DNA of 64,000 nucleotides from Anopheles merus (taxonomy: Eukaryota; Arthropoda; Insecta; Diptera; Culicidae). Made by a program: the position numbers and the translations under genes. This document shows positions 37,701 through 49,200 of this stretch, in pieces. Location of the stretch: assembly GCF_017562075.2 (NCBI RefSeq), contig NC_054084.1, forward strand, positions 2,770,001 to 2,834,000, given 5' to 3'. The notes under the pieces were generated by a model. The model was not told the DNA's origin. It ran no database searches and saw only the letters and a list, made by a program, of their open reading frames with translations. Within the stretch, counting starts at the first letter, position 1, and every line of letters begins with the position of its first letter.

Positions 37701-39800
37701 GTTCCAATAGTAAATATGTCGAGCTCTTGCGCGTGACAGTTGCTAATTGGTATCTTTCAATTACAGGAACCCTATGCCAAATCGCCCAACCAGGACCATG
37801 CCAAGACGGAGCTCCCAATCCAAGAGACGATCGTTGACACCAGCACCGGCATCAGTGTCATGCCGATGCCACCGTTCGGAACTGGCGGACTGCCAAGGGA
37901 CGCTGATAGTTCGCCGCTGGGCCGAACACTGCTACCACCACCGCATGGTGTCGGCGTACAGCATCATCTGCAGCAGCATCAACAGCCGTTGCAGCAACAA
38001 CAGCAGCACCACCATTCGTCCGACGTGTCGCTGATACACCGGGACGAAGAAGAGGAAGGAAAATGTGATTCGTCATCTTCACCGCTTGGATTACTGGTCG
38101 GAAGCCCGTCTGGAATAGCGAACGGTGCCGGCGAAAGAAGGCCACATCAGGCACAGTCCTCCACTACCACCAGCACCAGCACCAGCACCAACCCCGATCG
38201 ACCCTACAAGTGCCACATCTGCGACCGTTCGTACCGCAACCAGAAGAACCTGAGGTCCCATCTGAAGGTGCACGAGGGCATTCGGGCGTACCAGTGCGAG
38301 ATCTGTGGCAAGAATTTCTCCGGCTCCAGCTATCTGGTGATCCACCGGCGGCGCCATACGGGCGAGCGGCCATTCAAGTGCGTCACCTGCGGGAAGGCGT
38401 TTGTAGATTCGCGAGCGCTGGCCGTGCACGCGCGCTTGCACAGCGGCGAACGGCTCAAGTGCGAAAAGTGCGAGAAAACTTTCTCCAGCGTGAGTGCCCT
38501 GACTGTGCACAATCGGCTGCACACCGGCATACACCCTTACCGGTGTGAGCTGTGTGGCAAAACGTTCCCACAGTACAACAACCTGAAGCACCACATGAAG
38601 AAGCACGAGCAGCCGAGCGATGCAGAGCAGCTGCTGCCCCAAGCAATGGCGACCTCCACCGGTGGCCCCACACTGTCCAATGGGGTGAGCACTACGACGA
38701 GCGGATCCGGCACTGTACTGGCGCGCATCAGCCTCTCGATACAGGCCGACACCACCGGCAAAGGAACGGTGCACATGATAGCCAGCTCGACCACTGGTCC
38801 GGCCTCCGAGTACAAATGCCACATCTGCAACAAGCTGTACAAATCCTCCGACGACCTGCAGGAGCACCTGAGCCAGCACAGCAAGGATCGGCCGAACCAG
38901 TGCGAGTTTTGCTCGAAAGTGTTTCCGCGCTCGTCGCATCTCATCATCCACCGGCGTCGGCACACGGGCGAGCGGCCCTTCAAGTGCAAATACTGCGACA
39001 AAGCGTTCGTTGACTCGCGCGCCCTCTCCGTCCACACGCGCCTGCACACGGGCGAGCGGGTCAAGTGCGAAATCTGCGAGAAAACGTTCGCCAGCTCGAG
39101 CGGTCTCATAGTGCACCGGCGCATCCACACCGGGGTGCATCCGTACAAGTGTGACTACTGCGAAAAGTCCTTCGCCCAATCGACGGCACTCAAGTACCAT
39201 CTGAAAAAGCACGACACCGCCCTGCTGCCAACCACGACCACGCCCGAGGGAGCTGATACGCGGCTACCAGCCCTGCCCCAGGCCGGTGCCGCTGATGTTG
39301 GGCAATGTGCGCCCTCGTTTGGCGAGGACGCGACCACGAGCGGCGACGACCGGTACAAGTGCACCGTGTGCAACAAAGCTTTCCGATCCTCCGAGTACCT
39401 GGTGCGCCATCGTCGGACGCACAGCGGTGAGCGGCCGTACCAGTGCGAGATTTGCGGCAAGAACTTCTCCACCATGAGCTACCTAGTGATCCACCGGCGT
39501 CGGCACACCTCGGAGCGGCCGTACAAGTGTACCTCCTGCGAGAAAGCGTTTGTCGACTCGCGTGCGCTCCAGGAGCACGCCCGACTACACACCGGCGATC
39601 GGGTGCGTTGTGAGATCTGCCAGAAAACGTACTCCAGCGTCAGCAACCTGATCGTGCACCGGCGCATCCACAGTGGCATTCATCCCTTCGAGTGTGACAG
39701 CTGTGGCAAATCGTTTGCGCAGAAGAATGCCCTCAAATATCACCTCAAGAAGCACGCCGAAACGCACAAGGAACAGGAGCAGCCAGAGCCCATCGGTTAG
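19484..39800 (+). CDS. C2H2 zinc-finger transcription factor with polyQ tracts and three five-finger modules
   Basis: Predicted nuclear DNA-binding regulator of about 1,194 aa, joined from 19484-19491, 19588-19942, 36522-37709 and 37767-39800; all junctions keep frame. The N-terminal ~120 residues begin MKEATMIDAFDT and are acidic, then His/Gln-rich. Exon 3 has two polyQ runs, a few degenerate Cys-pair motifs (CEFC, CENC, CDIC) and a long Ser/Thr/Pro-rich stretch ending in an acidic DDEDYSSMSEDE patch. Exon 4 carries fifteen canonical C2H2 fingers (residues ~664-1180) in three groups of five. Many are joined by TGERP-type linkers, as expected of sequence-specific DNA binders. The start at 19,484 has the context caacaaaATG and joins in frame; a start at 19,595 would shorten the protein by five residues. 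Target genes and a fly orthologue could not be named from sequence alone. Confidence 0.85.
19588..19942 (+). CDS. zinc-finger gene, coding exon 2 (acidic N-terminus plus His/Gln tract)
   Basis: Encodes the hydrophobic-acidic segment with FNPELILSSVF and DFVTNIDDLSD, a possible activation or interaction surface (inference), then a 40-residue His/Gln-rich tract. It ends ...ACC ATT GAG|gtgagt at 19,942, phase 0. If this donor is not used, the frame stops at 19,984. Confidence 0.85.
28374..28394. repeat. (TGG)7 microsatellite
   Basis: Seven perfect TGG units within the long intron. Confidence 0.9.
31738..31770. repeat. (CA)n microsatellite
   Basis: About twelve CA units and a short imperfect continuation, within the long intron. 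Confidence 0.9.
36418..36432. repeat. (ATCG)n short tandem
   Basis: Self-complementary ATCG repeats about 90 bp upstream of the exon 3 acceptor, inside the intron. Confidence 0.8.
36522..37709 (+). CDS. zinc-finger gene, coding exon 3 (polyQ and linker region)
   Basis: Encodes 396 residues. It starts AAA CCC ACC GAC GAG ATG and contains CAA- and CAG-encoded glutamine runs at 36,615-36,635 and 36,651-36,677. One nearly complete finger (CEFCGEGF...HRC) and two further Cys pairs follow, then a Ser/Thr/Pro/Gln-rich region and an acidic tail. It ends GTT CCA ATA|gtaaat, phase 0. Confidence 0.88.
36615..36677 (+). repeat. coding (CAA)n and (CAG)n polyglutamine tracts
   Basis: Two glutamine runs separated by Ser-Ala-Val-Ala-Val. 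Both are in frame with exon 3, and their lengths are likely polymorphic. Confidence 0.85.
37710..37766 (+). other. 57-bp intron with in-frame stop
   Basis: Donor gtaaat and acceptor tttcaattacag, phase 0. If retained, translation ends at a TGA (37,734-37,736), giving a protein without the fifteen-finger region. Confidence 0.8.
37767..39800 (+). CDS. zinc-finger gene, coding exon 4 (fifteen C2H2 fingers)
   Basis: Encodes residues ~518-1194: a Gln/His-rich stretch, an acidic DEEEEGK patch, a Thr/Ser run, then fifteen fingers in three modules, each with CxxC...HxxxH spacing. It ends after a short Glu/Gln/Pro tail at TAG 39,798-39,800. The antisense 373-codon open frame at 38,091-39,212 is a shadow of the fingers. 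Confidence 0.92.
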   Translation, partial: EPYAKSPNQDHAKTELPIQETIVDTSTGISVMPMPPFGTGGLPRDADSSPLGRTLLPPPHGVGVQHHLQQHQQPLQQQQQHHHSSDVSLIHRDEEEEGKCDSSSSPLGLLVGSPSGIANGAGERRPHQAQSSTTTSTSTSTNPDRPYKCHICDRSYRNQKNLRSHLKVHEGIRAYQCEICGKNFSGSSYLVIHRRRHTGERPFKCVTCGKAFVDSRALAVHARLHSGERLKCEKCEKTFSSVSALTVHNRLHTGIHPYRCELCGKTFPQYNNLKHHMKKHEQPSDAEQLLPQAMATSTGGPTLSNGVSTTTSGSGTVLARISLSIQADTTGKGTVHMIASSTTGPASEYKCHICNKLYKSSDDLQEHLSQHSKDRPNQCEFCSKVFPRSSHLIIHRRRHTGERPFKCKYCDKAFVDSRALSVHTRLHTGERVKCEICEKTFASSSGLIVHRRIHTGVHPYKCDYCEKSFAQSTALKYHLKKHDTALLPTTTTPEGADTRLPALPQAGAADVGQCAPSFGEDATTSGDDRYKCTVCNKAFRSSEYLVRHRRTHSGERPYQCEICGKNFSTMSYLVIHRRRHTSERPYKCTSCEKAFVDSRALQEHARLHTGDRVRCEICQKTYSSVSNLIVHRRIHSGIHPFECDSCGKSFAQKNALKYHLKKHAETHKEQEQPEPIG
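38205..38606 (+). repeat. five-finger module A
   Basis: First of three 402-bp (134-codon) units, residues ~664-797. It runs from a YKCHIC finger to a finger ending HHMKKH. The third finger carries FVDSRAL and the fourth CEKTFSS, as in the other modules. Confidence 0.85.
38811..39212 (+). repeat. five-finger module B
   Basis: Second 402-bp unit, residues ~866-999, with the same order of finger types and a final ALKYHLKKH. It is separated from module A by a 204-bp Ser/Thr/Gly-rich spacer. Confidence 0.85.
39354..39755 (+). repeat. five-finger module C
   Basis: Third 402-bp unit, residues ~1047-1180, again ending ALKYHLKKH. A 141-bp Thr/Ala/Pro-rich spacer separates it from module B. Confidence 0.85.
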
Positions 39801-41212
39801 TCCATTGACGGGGCGCAGTTTTCAGCCTCGATGGCTTCTACCGGAGAACACAGTTCATTTCTGCAATCACACTTACTTTCAAACCAACCCCGCGCTGACG
39901 TCGCTACGATGTCGATTCTAACCTCTCTCTCTATTTTTTTTATCACAAATGTTTGTTTCAACGGCATCATTTGATCAGAGTGCATGCATGAGTGAATTCG
40001 ATGTACAACCAATCAATACTACACACAACCACATAACACTACTTCTTCCACAATTTAAATAATAGTCAGCTCCCTCTACAATACAATACAATCTCATCCT
40101 TACAGTCGTCTGGTGGTTCTGGTGGCGTTTCGCGTCGAGTGGCAAATGGGTTGGATGTGTTGCCTGCCCTTGTCTCTATCGCCGTCAACATTTGACGATT
40201 CGGATACAACGAAAAATCCTCACGTTTAGGTTAATGCAATAATAATAATTTTAAAAAAATGGTTTAGGAGCGAAAAATGAACTATTAGGTACGCTCGAAA
40301 TGGGGCCTACTTTAGGGTGAGACACCTGGCATACAATCACACCCAGCGCACCCACCCTCTCAGACACAGAACGTTTGCCAAACCACCCATAACACATAAC
40401 AACCATCAATAGCCATATAAGCCAGCTACAACTTCAATACAGAATATATAAATATAGAGCAGATTCATTGTAATGTAATAGTACCGTGTGCAAATAACTC
40501 ATGTTTGTAAACCCCCCAAACACCCCAAGCCATCATCATCATCATCCACAACATCATGTTCAATATAAAGCAAATACAAGCAACCACATTCCACCAGCAA
40601 AACAGTAACTATAATAGCGTCCCCCGAGCGGGGGTACAAGCAGCATAAAAACGGACCCACATCCACAGACCATACACCATCAGCAGTTTGCCCAGAAAGT
40701 GTCAGTGCAATTTATTCAAACTCCGTCAAACAACCCAAAGCAACCAAATCAACCAAAACAACAAAACCTAACAAATCGATAGAAACAGTACAGTTCAATG
40801 AATGTTCGTCTCACGTCATGTCTCTGAGCAGATGCTCCAACAACCAATTCCCGGTAAAAGATTGTATGGAAATTGTATCTTCCTTTTTGTCAACCGAACC
40901 GAAACACGGAATCGAACATTAGGCTCAACGGAAAAAATGGCATTCGAAACACGGAAATCGAAAAATCAAACATTTTGTACAGCAAGAAATGCAAGCGACT
41001 AGGAAGAAGGGAAAAAGATAAGAAAAAATGAAACGTTTTTTTAACGCTGATGTGCAAAGATCGCAGGTCGACAATTGATGAGTTTATGTTGATCTATTAT
41101 ACTACCAGCAAAGGCATAATCGAGTGGTGGAGGAGGCAGCGTTCCGCGCTACCGCCGGAACGGAAGTCCGCCAACCGGATATGTGTAGCGAAAACGTATG
41201 AAAAATAATAAA
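39801..41212 (+). other. probable 3' UTR of the zinc-finger gene
   Basis: AT- and CA-rich non-coding sequence follows the stop codon. The clearest polyadenylation hexamer is AATAAA at 41,207-41,212; a variant AATATA lies near 40,560. No reading frame of interest is present. Confidence 0.5.
41207..41212 (+). terminator. candidate polyadenylation signal (zinc-finger gene)
   Basis: AATAAA in an A-rich context about 1.4 kb after the stop. An earlier site could be used instead. Confidence 0.35.
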
Positions 41213-44200
41213 AACCTGAAACTGAAAAATTTCAATACCAACACGTTAGCGATATGTCTCGCACTTATTACACACATCCGTAAGAGCGTAACAAGCGTTT
41301 TATACAAAACGTTTGACGCTCCATAAATCAGAGAAGAACAGTCTTACGGGCTGTGTTTTTTAGAGAGCACATTTTAGCATTAGTTCGTAACACACTTTTA
41401 CCATCTGTCCGTTCGCACACCTGTGCCTTCATGTACGGATTGGTCAGTTCCGCTGTCTGTGCGTACTGTGCCAATAATCCAAATACTGTACTGAAACAAA
41501 CATTTTCATCGCACTTATGCACATCACATTTTCATTCTACCAACATCGTAAATCAATCAATTACATCCCTTTACCAACTCAAGGGCTTTTCCTTGGAGCG
41601 TTTTGCGCAATCCTTCTTTTACGATTTGTACGGTCGTTTGATCGTAATCTCTACGGCTTTTTTGCATTCGTTGGTTGGTATAATCCTGGTTGGGCAGAGC
41701 AGAGAGAGTGAGAGAGAGAGTGCAACTCCACTTGTTCTAAATCATGCAGAAGTTGCAGCAGGAAAAGCATGCCGCCCGAAGCATTATTCTGCGAGTTGTA
41801 TTGCAAAAATAATTGAATGTTGAGTTGGATTCCGGCAGATAAGTGCAAGTTGCATCCGCTTGTTTTTTTTTTTTGCTTGCTTTATGTCTCTACATTCAAT
41901 TGTACTTTTGCACAGCTGTACGTCTACAACTACGTTCATCGAGGCTTTTTATAAAGATTGCAGAGATAGCGCAATGCGAAACACTGCAACCAAAAACATG
42001 TTTACATGAATATCTTAAAGCAATATTTTTCAACAACTACTCCCCTTTTTTTTGAGCGAGAGAGAACGCATAATTGCTTCATTTCAACATTATCGATACT
42101 TATAGCTGGCGCGATCGGCACACCGTACTCGACAGTACCAACCCCGCCGCGCATAAATCATCCAATCTACACCGAATGCCGCTTGGAGCATCAGTTTTTG
42201 TTATTCCCGGTGTTACACTGGTATGGTCGGGGAGCTGGCAGTAAGGAAACCATTCTTAAGTACGGGATGCCCCAACGGGATCATAATTGTAAGCGTAACT
42301 GTTTACGAACTACTTCTACCTAGAACTCGCTCGCGCTCTATTTAATAGTTAACGTTAGATCGCTCGAATCTTTACTGCCCCGCCGGTAGAGCATTAATTT
42401 GGGTCAGTGATAGGGGAACGGAGCTGGAAGAGAGTTTAATTTGATGCACAATGCTTCTTCATCATCGATTCGGTATGTTTGCTTTTGGCAATGTGTATGA
42501 TTTTTTTCCTTCCTCAAAAAGGTCAACGAAAAGTGTTTTCCCACTTCTAGCAGGACACATTAACGGTTACACAATCGCATAAGCAATGGCCAACGGTCAG
42601 TTAGGTTAAAAGCGTGTGAACTCTTCTAGTTAGCCAGCTACACGGTGTGAGGCAATGCGTTGCCCACTGCTGTCCGCGGCCCGTATGCTAATTGGACGTC
42701 CCTGTGAGGAACGAAAAACGTCCACGCAACGGAAAGGATTAATTTAGAACTACGTAAAATAGGATGACAAAAGTGCCTTTCTTTTTTCGGACATCGAGTG
42801 ACCTTCCCCGTGAAAAGCCGTATTCAGATCGTTTCCTTTTTAATCACTGACCCAGCTGGGAAGATTTTCCCACGACCGTCCTGACCACTGGTGTTGCACA
42901 TTAAAGCGCACCAGCGGGACAATATGTCTAACGGTCAATCTTACCGATCCCGGGACGACTGACCAACAGAACAGTATCGCCCCAAGGTGTAACTAGCCTC
43001 TTCTTTGCCGTTCCTGTCCTGACGTAACAGATCGAATGTCCACACGCACGGTAGCTACGGCCGCTGACCACAGCGAAGAAGAAAGGGTTCTGTTTACCTT
43101 ACCAAAACAACGCCTAGAAGTCCCTAGCTACACGGGGTCCCTAGCCGAAAAAAGGGCACACCGGACGGACGGACTGTCCCCGTAGTAACCAGCGAAAGGG
43201 TAACACAGAAGAAATCCTTCCGAAAAGACGACGACAGTTGTCATTTGTTTGTGAGGAAGAAATTGATTTACAAACACACGCTACTCTTCCTTCCCTATTG
43301 TCCCTATTTCTTCGCATCTCCCCTTCTTTACTAGCTTCTTTCATCCCTGCATCGCGTGAAACCGTTTCAGTTCCAGTGAACCCCTTTTTTCTTCCACTCC
43401 CGATCGAAGAAGGGTGTTTGAGGCAAGATTTTTTTTTTGCTCTCGTCCACGGGAACCAGTTTTATTTCTTCGTCACATTTTTTGTACTTTTGTTGCGGCA
43501 ATTGCTTTTAAAGGGATTGTCCGTTGAACTGGACAAATGAATATTGATATCCTATATTTCGATGACCATCTTGCCCTCGGTGTGTGGCATCTGTTTTTAC
43601 AAAGGGGGCGCACACCATTTTTTGAGACGAAACACAATATCAAACACTCGCCTCTATTGAACTTTGCGCTAGTTACGTTCCAAAAGGTTGTGACCAACGG
43701 CCAATCGGGGACATTAACTGTCCCATTGTGCCGGTAGCGTGCATGTGCGTATGCCAAACATAGACCAAAGACAAAAAAATCATAAAACAACTTCTACACA
43801 CGCATCAGAAGTTCCCTGTGTCATGGGAAATAGGAACGGCCGGTGGAAACTATTTTTCTCCTGTTTTCGCCTCAAACGAAAGCGAAAAAAAAACGTACAC
43901 TCACCTCTAATGAGCACGTTTTGTTTCTAAACGGACAGAACCGTTTATAGTTTTTTGTTACATTTGTTTTGCCTCTCCCATTCACCGGTTCCTTACTGCA
44001 CACAATGTGGTCAATTCCGCCAAATGCCTACAATCACACGCCACACGTGCTTTTAATGATCCGTTTAATCGCTCCAGTAAGTCCCACTTCCCGAAAAGCG
44101 AACGAGCCGAGCAAGCAGCAGCAGCAGCAACGAACAATATCCACAAGATGTAACGATACACACCGAACAAAACAAAATAAAATTAAAAAAAAACCTTCCG

Positions 44201-46219
44201 AAACCGAAAAACAAAATCCCAACTGGACCGGGAAAGGTTAACGTTTTTAACGCCGGTCGGCCACAAAAACTCGGGCTCTTCTCGGCCTTCTTGCCGTTGC
44301 CGCCATGGTCATGGTTGGGGAAGAATGAATTATTACCACTTTCTACCGGAATACGCCCCAAAAAGGGAAACGCGAAAAAAAAATAAAACTCCAATTACCG
44401 CACTGCTGTGGCCACTGGCTGCCCTACCACCATACCTCACCACACGCCCCCCACCCTTTGGCGGATTCGGGGACGGATCCCGGCAAACTTTTTGACGCAA
44501 CATCGACAATGGTCCATGTGTTTCGGCATCCGTCAGTCGATCGACGCGAACGAACGAAGCCGAGCAATGGCTTGGTTTTGGGTAAAAGTTTGCGCGGTTT
44601 TATTAAGACATTACGAACCACTTTAAGACGCACACAGGAACACACACGCGGGCAGCAAACGAGATATGCTTTATTTGGGACCCCTTCTTTATGACCTCCG
44701 GTGGCGTGTGTGGCGGGAAAATTGCGACATTAAACCTACATGCATGCAGCAAGCAGACCAAACGCAACGGGAAAAATAGCCGTTCGGCGGTGCTTCCCCG
44801 CTTTGCGCTTCATCGTTTCCCGCTAAATCTGCGAGCTAATTTGAGCACTTGATCGCGCACGTTGGGTTTGTGTTTGTTTATTCGATACGATGATTATGCT
44901 GGGGCTGGTGGAAGACCACCAAACGAAGAGAGCAGGTTGGAAACCGGAACTTTATTTTAAAACAACTTCAGATAGACAGCTGTTCCACTGCAATGATTAA
45001 GGGCTTTTTTGCCGTACTCTGTAGCCGGCAAATGCAAACACATTTCGCTTGCGTTTTGATCGAAATATCTCGTGCCATCATTGTCCGTAATAGTTTTTTC
45101 TCCATCGTTAATTGCATTCCAATGTAGGTCACTGTTATTTGAGTCGTTTGCTATGCTAGAATTCCTGTGCATCTAGCACAAACCACAACCAACCGGAGGG
45201 GGAGGCTGAATAAATATCACCCAAAGAATCGTAGTAATCATTGCATTGAGACATACTTTTCATATTCCTAGTGTGCTTTTTAAGGAATGAATAAAATTTT
45301 CTATCACCTTTTTAATTATGCAGCAACATGGCGTACGACACAATCCGCTGTTACGATAAACTAATACGCGCTCAGCTCATTTAGCTGGTAACTTTAACGA
45401 TCGAATAAGCGAGAAACCGCTCCAATCCACTACATGTAATAATGATTTCTAATAAATTCAATTTTTCAAAAGTGAAACACATAGAACAACCATCATTGAC
45501 AACTATATCTCAACCGCATCGTGAACAAATTCTTCACGTAAGATGACCTGCTTCCTTTTTCTTTTGCCTTCCCTTGAATAACTCTTAAGGAGACCAAAGA
45601 AATCTGTAAAAATCACATCCCACCTACCCACGGGATCCATCATACTCAAGCTGAAAAGCAAACAATGCCAAACCATACCAAACGCTCAATCTGCTTTGCT
45701 GCTGCGACCGAGGCCGAGGCTTCTGTTGCGACTCTGTCGGCCGAATGCGGAGCACGATGGCGCGGAGATACTTTTGCCTCATCAATCTTCGCCGCTCCGT
45801 CTTTCTAACGCTGCGCTGCTCCACCTGTGGTTGTGTGTATCCGTTTCTCTCCAATTCTGCCGTTACCATTGTTGCTTTCATTCAGTTTCGCGGGTCTGTG
45901 GCTGCTGAGCTTGCGGCCCGAAGCTGGTGCCGCGAAAGGGAAGCTTTCATTCCGGTTGTAGGTTGCAAAGAATACAGACATTTCGCCAGCCGCTCCCCGG
46001 TGTGGCCAGCTCAGAGCATTTGCGTGCCTTTTTGTTATGTTGTGTGTATTAATTTGAGTGAAGCAACAACGTTCCATAGTTTGTGGTTAAGAGCGAAAGA
46101 GACTCTCTGTTGGACTAATTTCCTAGCAATGCTTGTGACAAAAAGTGAAATACTGTGAGAACACAGCTACAGGCTGCATTACATCGAACCAGTGAACTAA
46201 AGTGATTACTGTGAACAAA
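41213..46219. other. intergenic region
   Basis: No supported gene on plus. A 71-codon minus-strand frame at 44,957-45,172 is reported separately. The last few hundred bases before 46,220 probably hold the promoter and 5' leader of the chitin-binding gene. Open frames such as 41,353-41,823 lack any recognisable domain. Confidence 0.55.
44957..45172 (-). CDS. possible small ORF or terminal exon, unrecognised
   Basis: A 71-codon minus-strand frame of ordinary composition (Asn, Asp, Ser, Lys, no simple-repeat bias). The ATG directly follows a pyrimidine-rich stretch ending in TTTGTGCTAG, which looks like a splice acceptor. The stop TAA is followed at once by AATAAA on the minus strand (44,951-44,956). 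It could be the last exon of a minus-strand gene, a tiny gene, a pseudogene fragment or chance. I recognise no family. Confidence 0.15.
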   Translation of the reverse strand: MHRNSSIANDSNNSDLHWNAINDGEKTITDNDGTRYFDQNASEMCLHLPATEYGKKALNHCSGTAVYLKLF

Positions 46220-49200
46220 ATGAATCTATGTCAGATTGAGATTGTGCTGGTTCTCATTGCTGTTTGGGTGAACCAAGCATCTGCGGCGCAGCATCCAGCT
46301 CGGCTAGAAGGATGTCCGGAAGCAACACGACCCCATCCTGGTCGCTGCGATCAGTATTATCGCTGTGCGTTGCTTCCTTCGAAAACGGCCGTCTGGATAA
46401 CGACACAGTGCCGGAAAGGATTGATTTATCGCCATCAGCGGAGTGGCTGTGTAGTGCCGGGTGAGTACGGTGAATGTTAGAAACAAATTAGAATTACTTT
46501 AAGTACCATAACAAAAGTGTAAGTGGCTCTAACGTTGCTAGTGTCAGTTGCCAAAACCCTTAAAAGTGATCGCATTGTTTTCATATCTGAATCCGTACCA
46601 CGCTTAAAATACTTCGGCCAATCGGCAAGACAAACAAATTTACACTTGAAAGCTAACGGTGAATTAATGATGCTAGAAAACCGAACCCGCGAAGAGGATC
46701 CAGCTGCTTCGTTGACCTCGCCAAGTTGGCTGGATGAGATGGAGTTATAAAATGATACATTTTTTATGATCCTCTCCTCTTGGGCAGGGGAGTTTTTTTA
46801 CGTCGAATAACAAACACGTTAATAGCCATCGATCGTATTTGCACTTTTTTATAGCACCCCGGGTATTCTGCCAAAATCATCGTACCATTCATCCTAGAAT
46901 CATTCATTCATTAACCAGCACTGCTTCTCATTCTTTCTCCTGGTTACGGCACAGATAACGATTGGGAGTGCGATCTTTCCTCCGACCTAGTGCGCGATCA
47001 TAGCGAGGAAAGCATTTATGGCATCGATAACCCTCATCAGCAGGCGTTTCCTCCGAGTCGCACGCCTCCGGCTACCGACAACCGAATGAGGCCGACTGAT
47101 ACCAGACGAACACAATACCAGCTGCCCTCTATTGCTGGAGATGATCGCCGGGGAATCCTCATCCTGATGGACCAGGAGTTAAACAATCGGACGCGCATCA
47201 GGAGCACCGATTCGCTGGTGGAAGAGCAGAACGGCACTGGTGAGAATAGCTTGGAACGGGTCGATGAAGATGCCGATACAACGGACGTGTTGACGGACAA
47301 TGGTACGGTCGTAAAGTCATATTCGCCGCCGCATTCCTTCCATCAAGGCGCGGACCGAGATTCTTTCGCTAACAATGAGCAACCCTCGCCAAAGCCCCTA
47401 GGTCAAGGCTTCCTAGACTCGTCTCATCTGAACTCCATCCTTGGGGACTATACCATTCAAGGTGGTGGTGGTGGTGGTGGTGGTCAAAGCCATAAAGCGA
47501 GGTTGCCGCTCCCACCGAATGGGAAAATCCATCCCGAGCATCTCACCCAAATTATTAACCAGCAAAAACAGTTAAACCGAATTGCCTCTCAAATGAAACA
47601 ACGCGTCGATCCGACCGGGGGTGTGGGAGATTATTCGGCATTCGCCAACAACAGGATCTTTTCCCGCAAGCCTGCTCTGCCCTACGATTATCTTATGGAT
47701 GCGAGTTATACGATGAGCTCCCCTCAGCAGCATTTGATCGACAGTGGTAATGGTGACAAAACGTTCAAACCCAAAGGACCGTACATGTCGGAGGACATCA
47801 TAAAAAGTATCCTTCAAATTTCTCAACAAATGATTGCAAATCATCAAAAAACAGCATCGACTGCGGAGATGGCAAGACCGGATCCGGATCCAGTGCCGAA
47901 ACCGATATTTCTTCCTCTATCGGTTGGAACCACTTCTGCTGTTGCTGCACCACCCAGCCCTATACCGGAATACGCGACACCCACCAAACCCAAGATCACG
48001 ACCACCTTCAATTCAAAGCCGATCGGTATTAGCTTCACTAATCCGTACACACTGGGTCACACGGCGGTGTATGATAACCTTCGGAATCAGCCCTTAAATG
48101 AGTCAATGTACTACAGCTCCTACCAACCGACGCTCTATGACATTTATGGCAATCGGTTCGTGCCAAAGGATTCATACGTTCAAATGATGCCACAAAACTT
48201 TCCCCAGTACAATCCTTACTTGGCAACGGCGTCTACAGCTTCACTCCTGAACAGACAGCCCATGCCGACGTATCCGAGCGTGGTATCACCATACGTTTCA
48301 CCACCCCAACCCCAAGGCCCCATGACTGGCGATGCGGCCTTCCTATACTCTCATCTCACCAATTCTCCATCGATGCTGCAGTTGCAAAATAACATGCCAG
48401 ACAGCTACAGTGTCCCCAGCAATGCTATCGATCGCATTGAACCACTCGATTCGACTGCATCTGACGAGAGTAGCGATAACGACAGCTCAGACAGTGATCC
48501 ACCATACGTCTCAGGTGAGAGTTCAGACGAATCCAGCCAGATAGCCGAGGTAGATGAACCACAAAGTGAGCCTCCCAGTCCAACATACAATGAAAGTCCG
48601 TTTGAGCAAAGCGAGTCAGCGTTAGCCTATACCCAGTACAAGGACAGCATAATGCCGCTGCTAGATGCTAATCCAGGTGATGTGCGCATTTCTGTTGCAA
48701 CGTGCACGCTCGGTAGCAGGGAACCGAACAAAACCGACTGCTTTAAGTACTTTGTCTGCAATCCCCAGAATGGGGCGTTCCAGTCGTTTACCTGTCCCTC
48801 GTTTACAGCCTTCAACAAGGAGACGCGATTGTGTGATACGGCATCATACCAGGCATGCAAATCGCAACAGACACCCACCACTACAACGCCACCCTCCATA
48901 ATTCGTTACAAAGGATCAGCAGCACACTCAAACTCGCATCTCATGAAAAACGATATACTCACTGCCCAGAAGTATGTGGAGCTGATTCGTCAAGAGGCGA
49001 ACAAACTTTTGACTCGAAATAACATGCCACTGCCGGCTGAGCAGATAGTCGTTCTGCCAGCACTGGACACAGTACATGCGGCCGAGTTTCACACCGTCAA
49101 ACCATCGGTAAAAGTGCGAAGAAAGTCGTCTTCCAAACATTCCCCCAAGCCCACGACGACATCCACAACCACGACTTCGACGACCACGACCACAACTACT

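Noticed and set aside
38091..39212. 373-codon antisense frame over the zinc fingers
   Set aside because: It is the reverse-strand shadow of the repeated finger codons; such antisense frames are common over C2H2 arrays.
45624..46158. frames on both strands just upstream of the chitin-binding gene
   Set aside because: They overlap each other, have no domain, and lie where the promoter and leader of the chitin-binding gene are expected.
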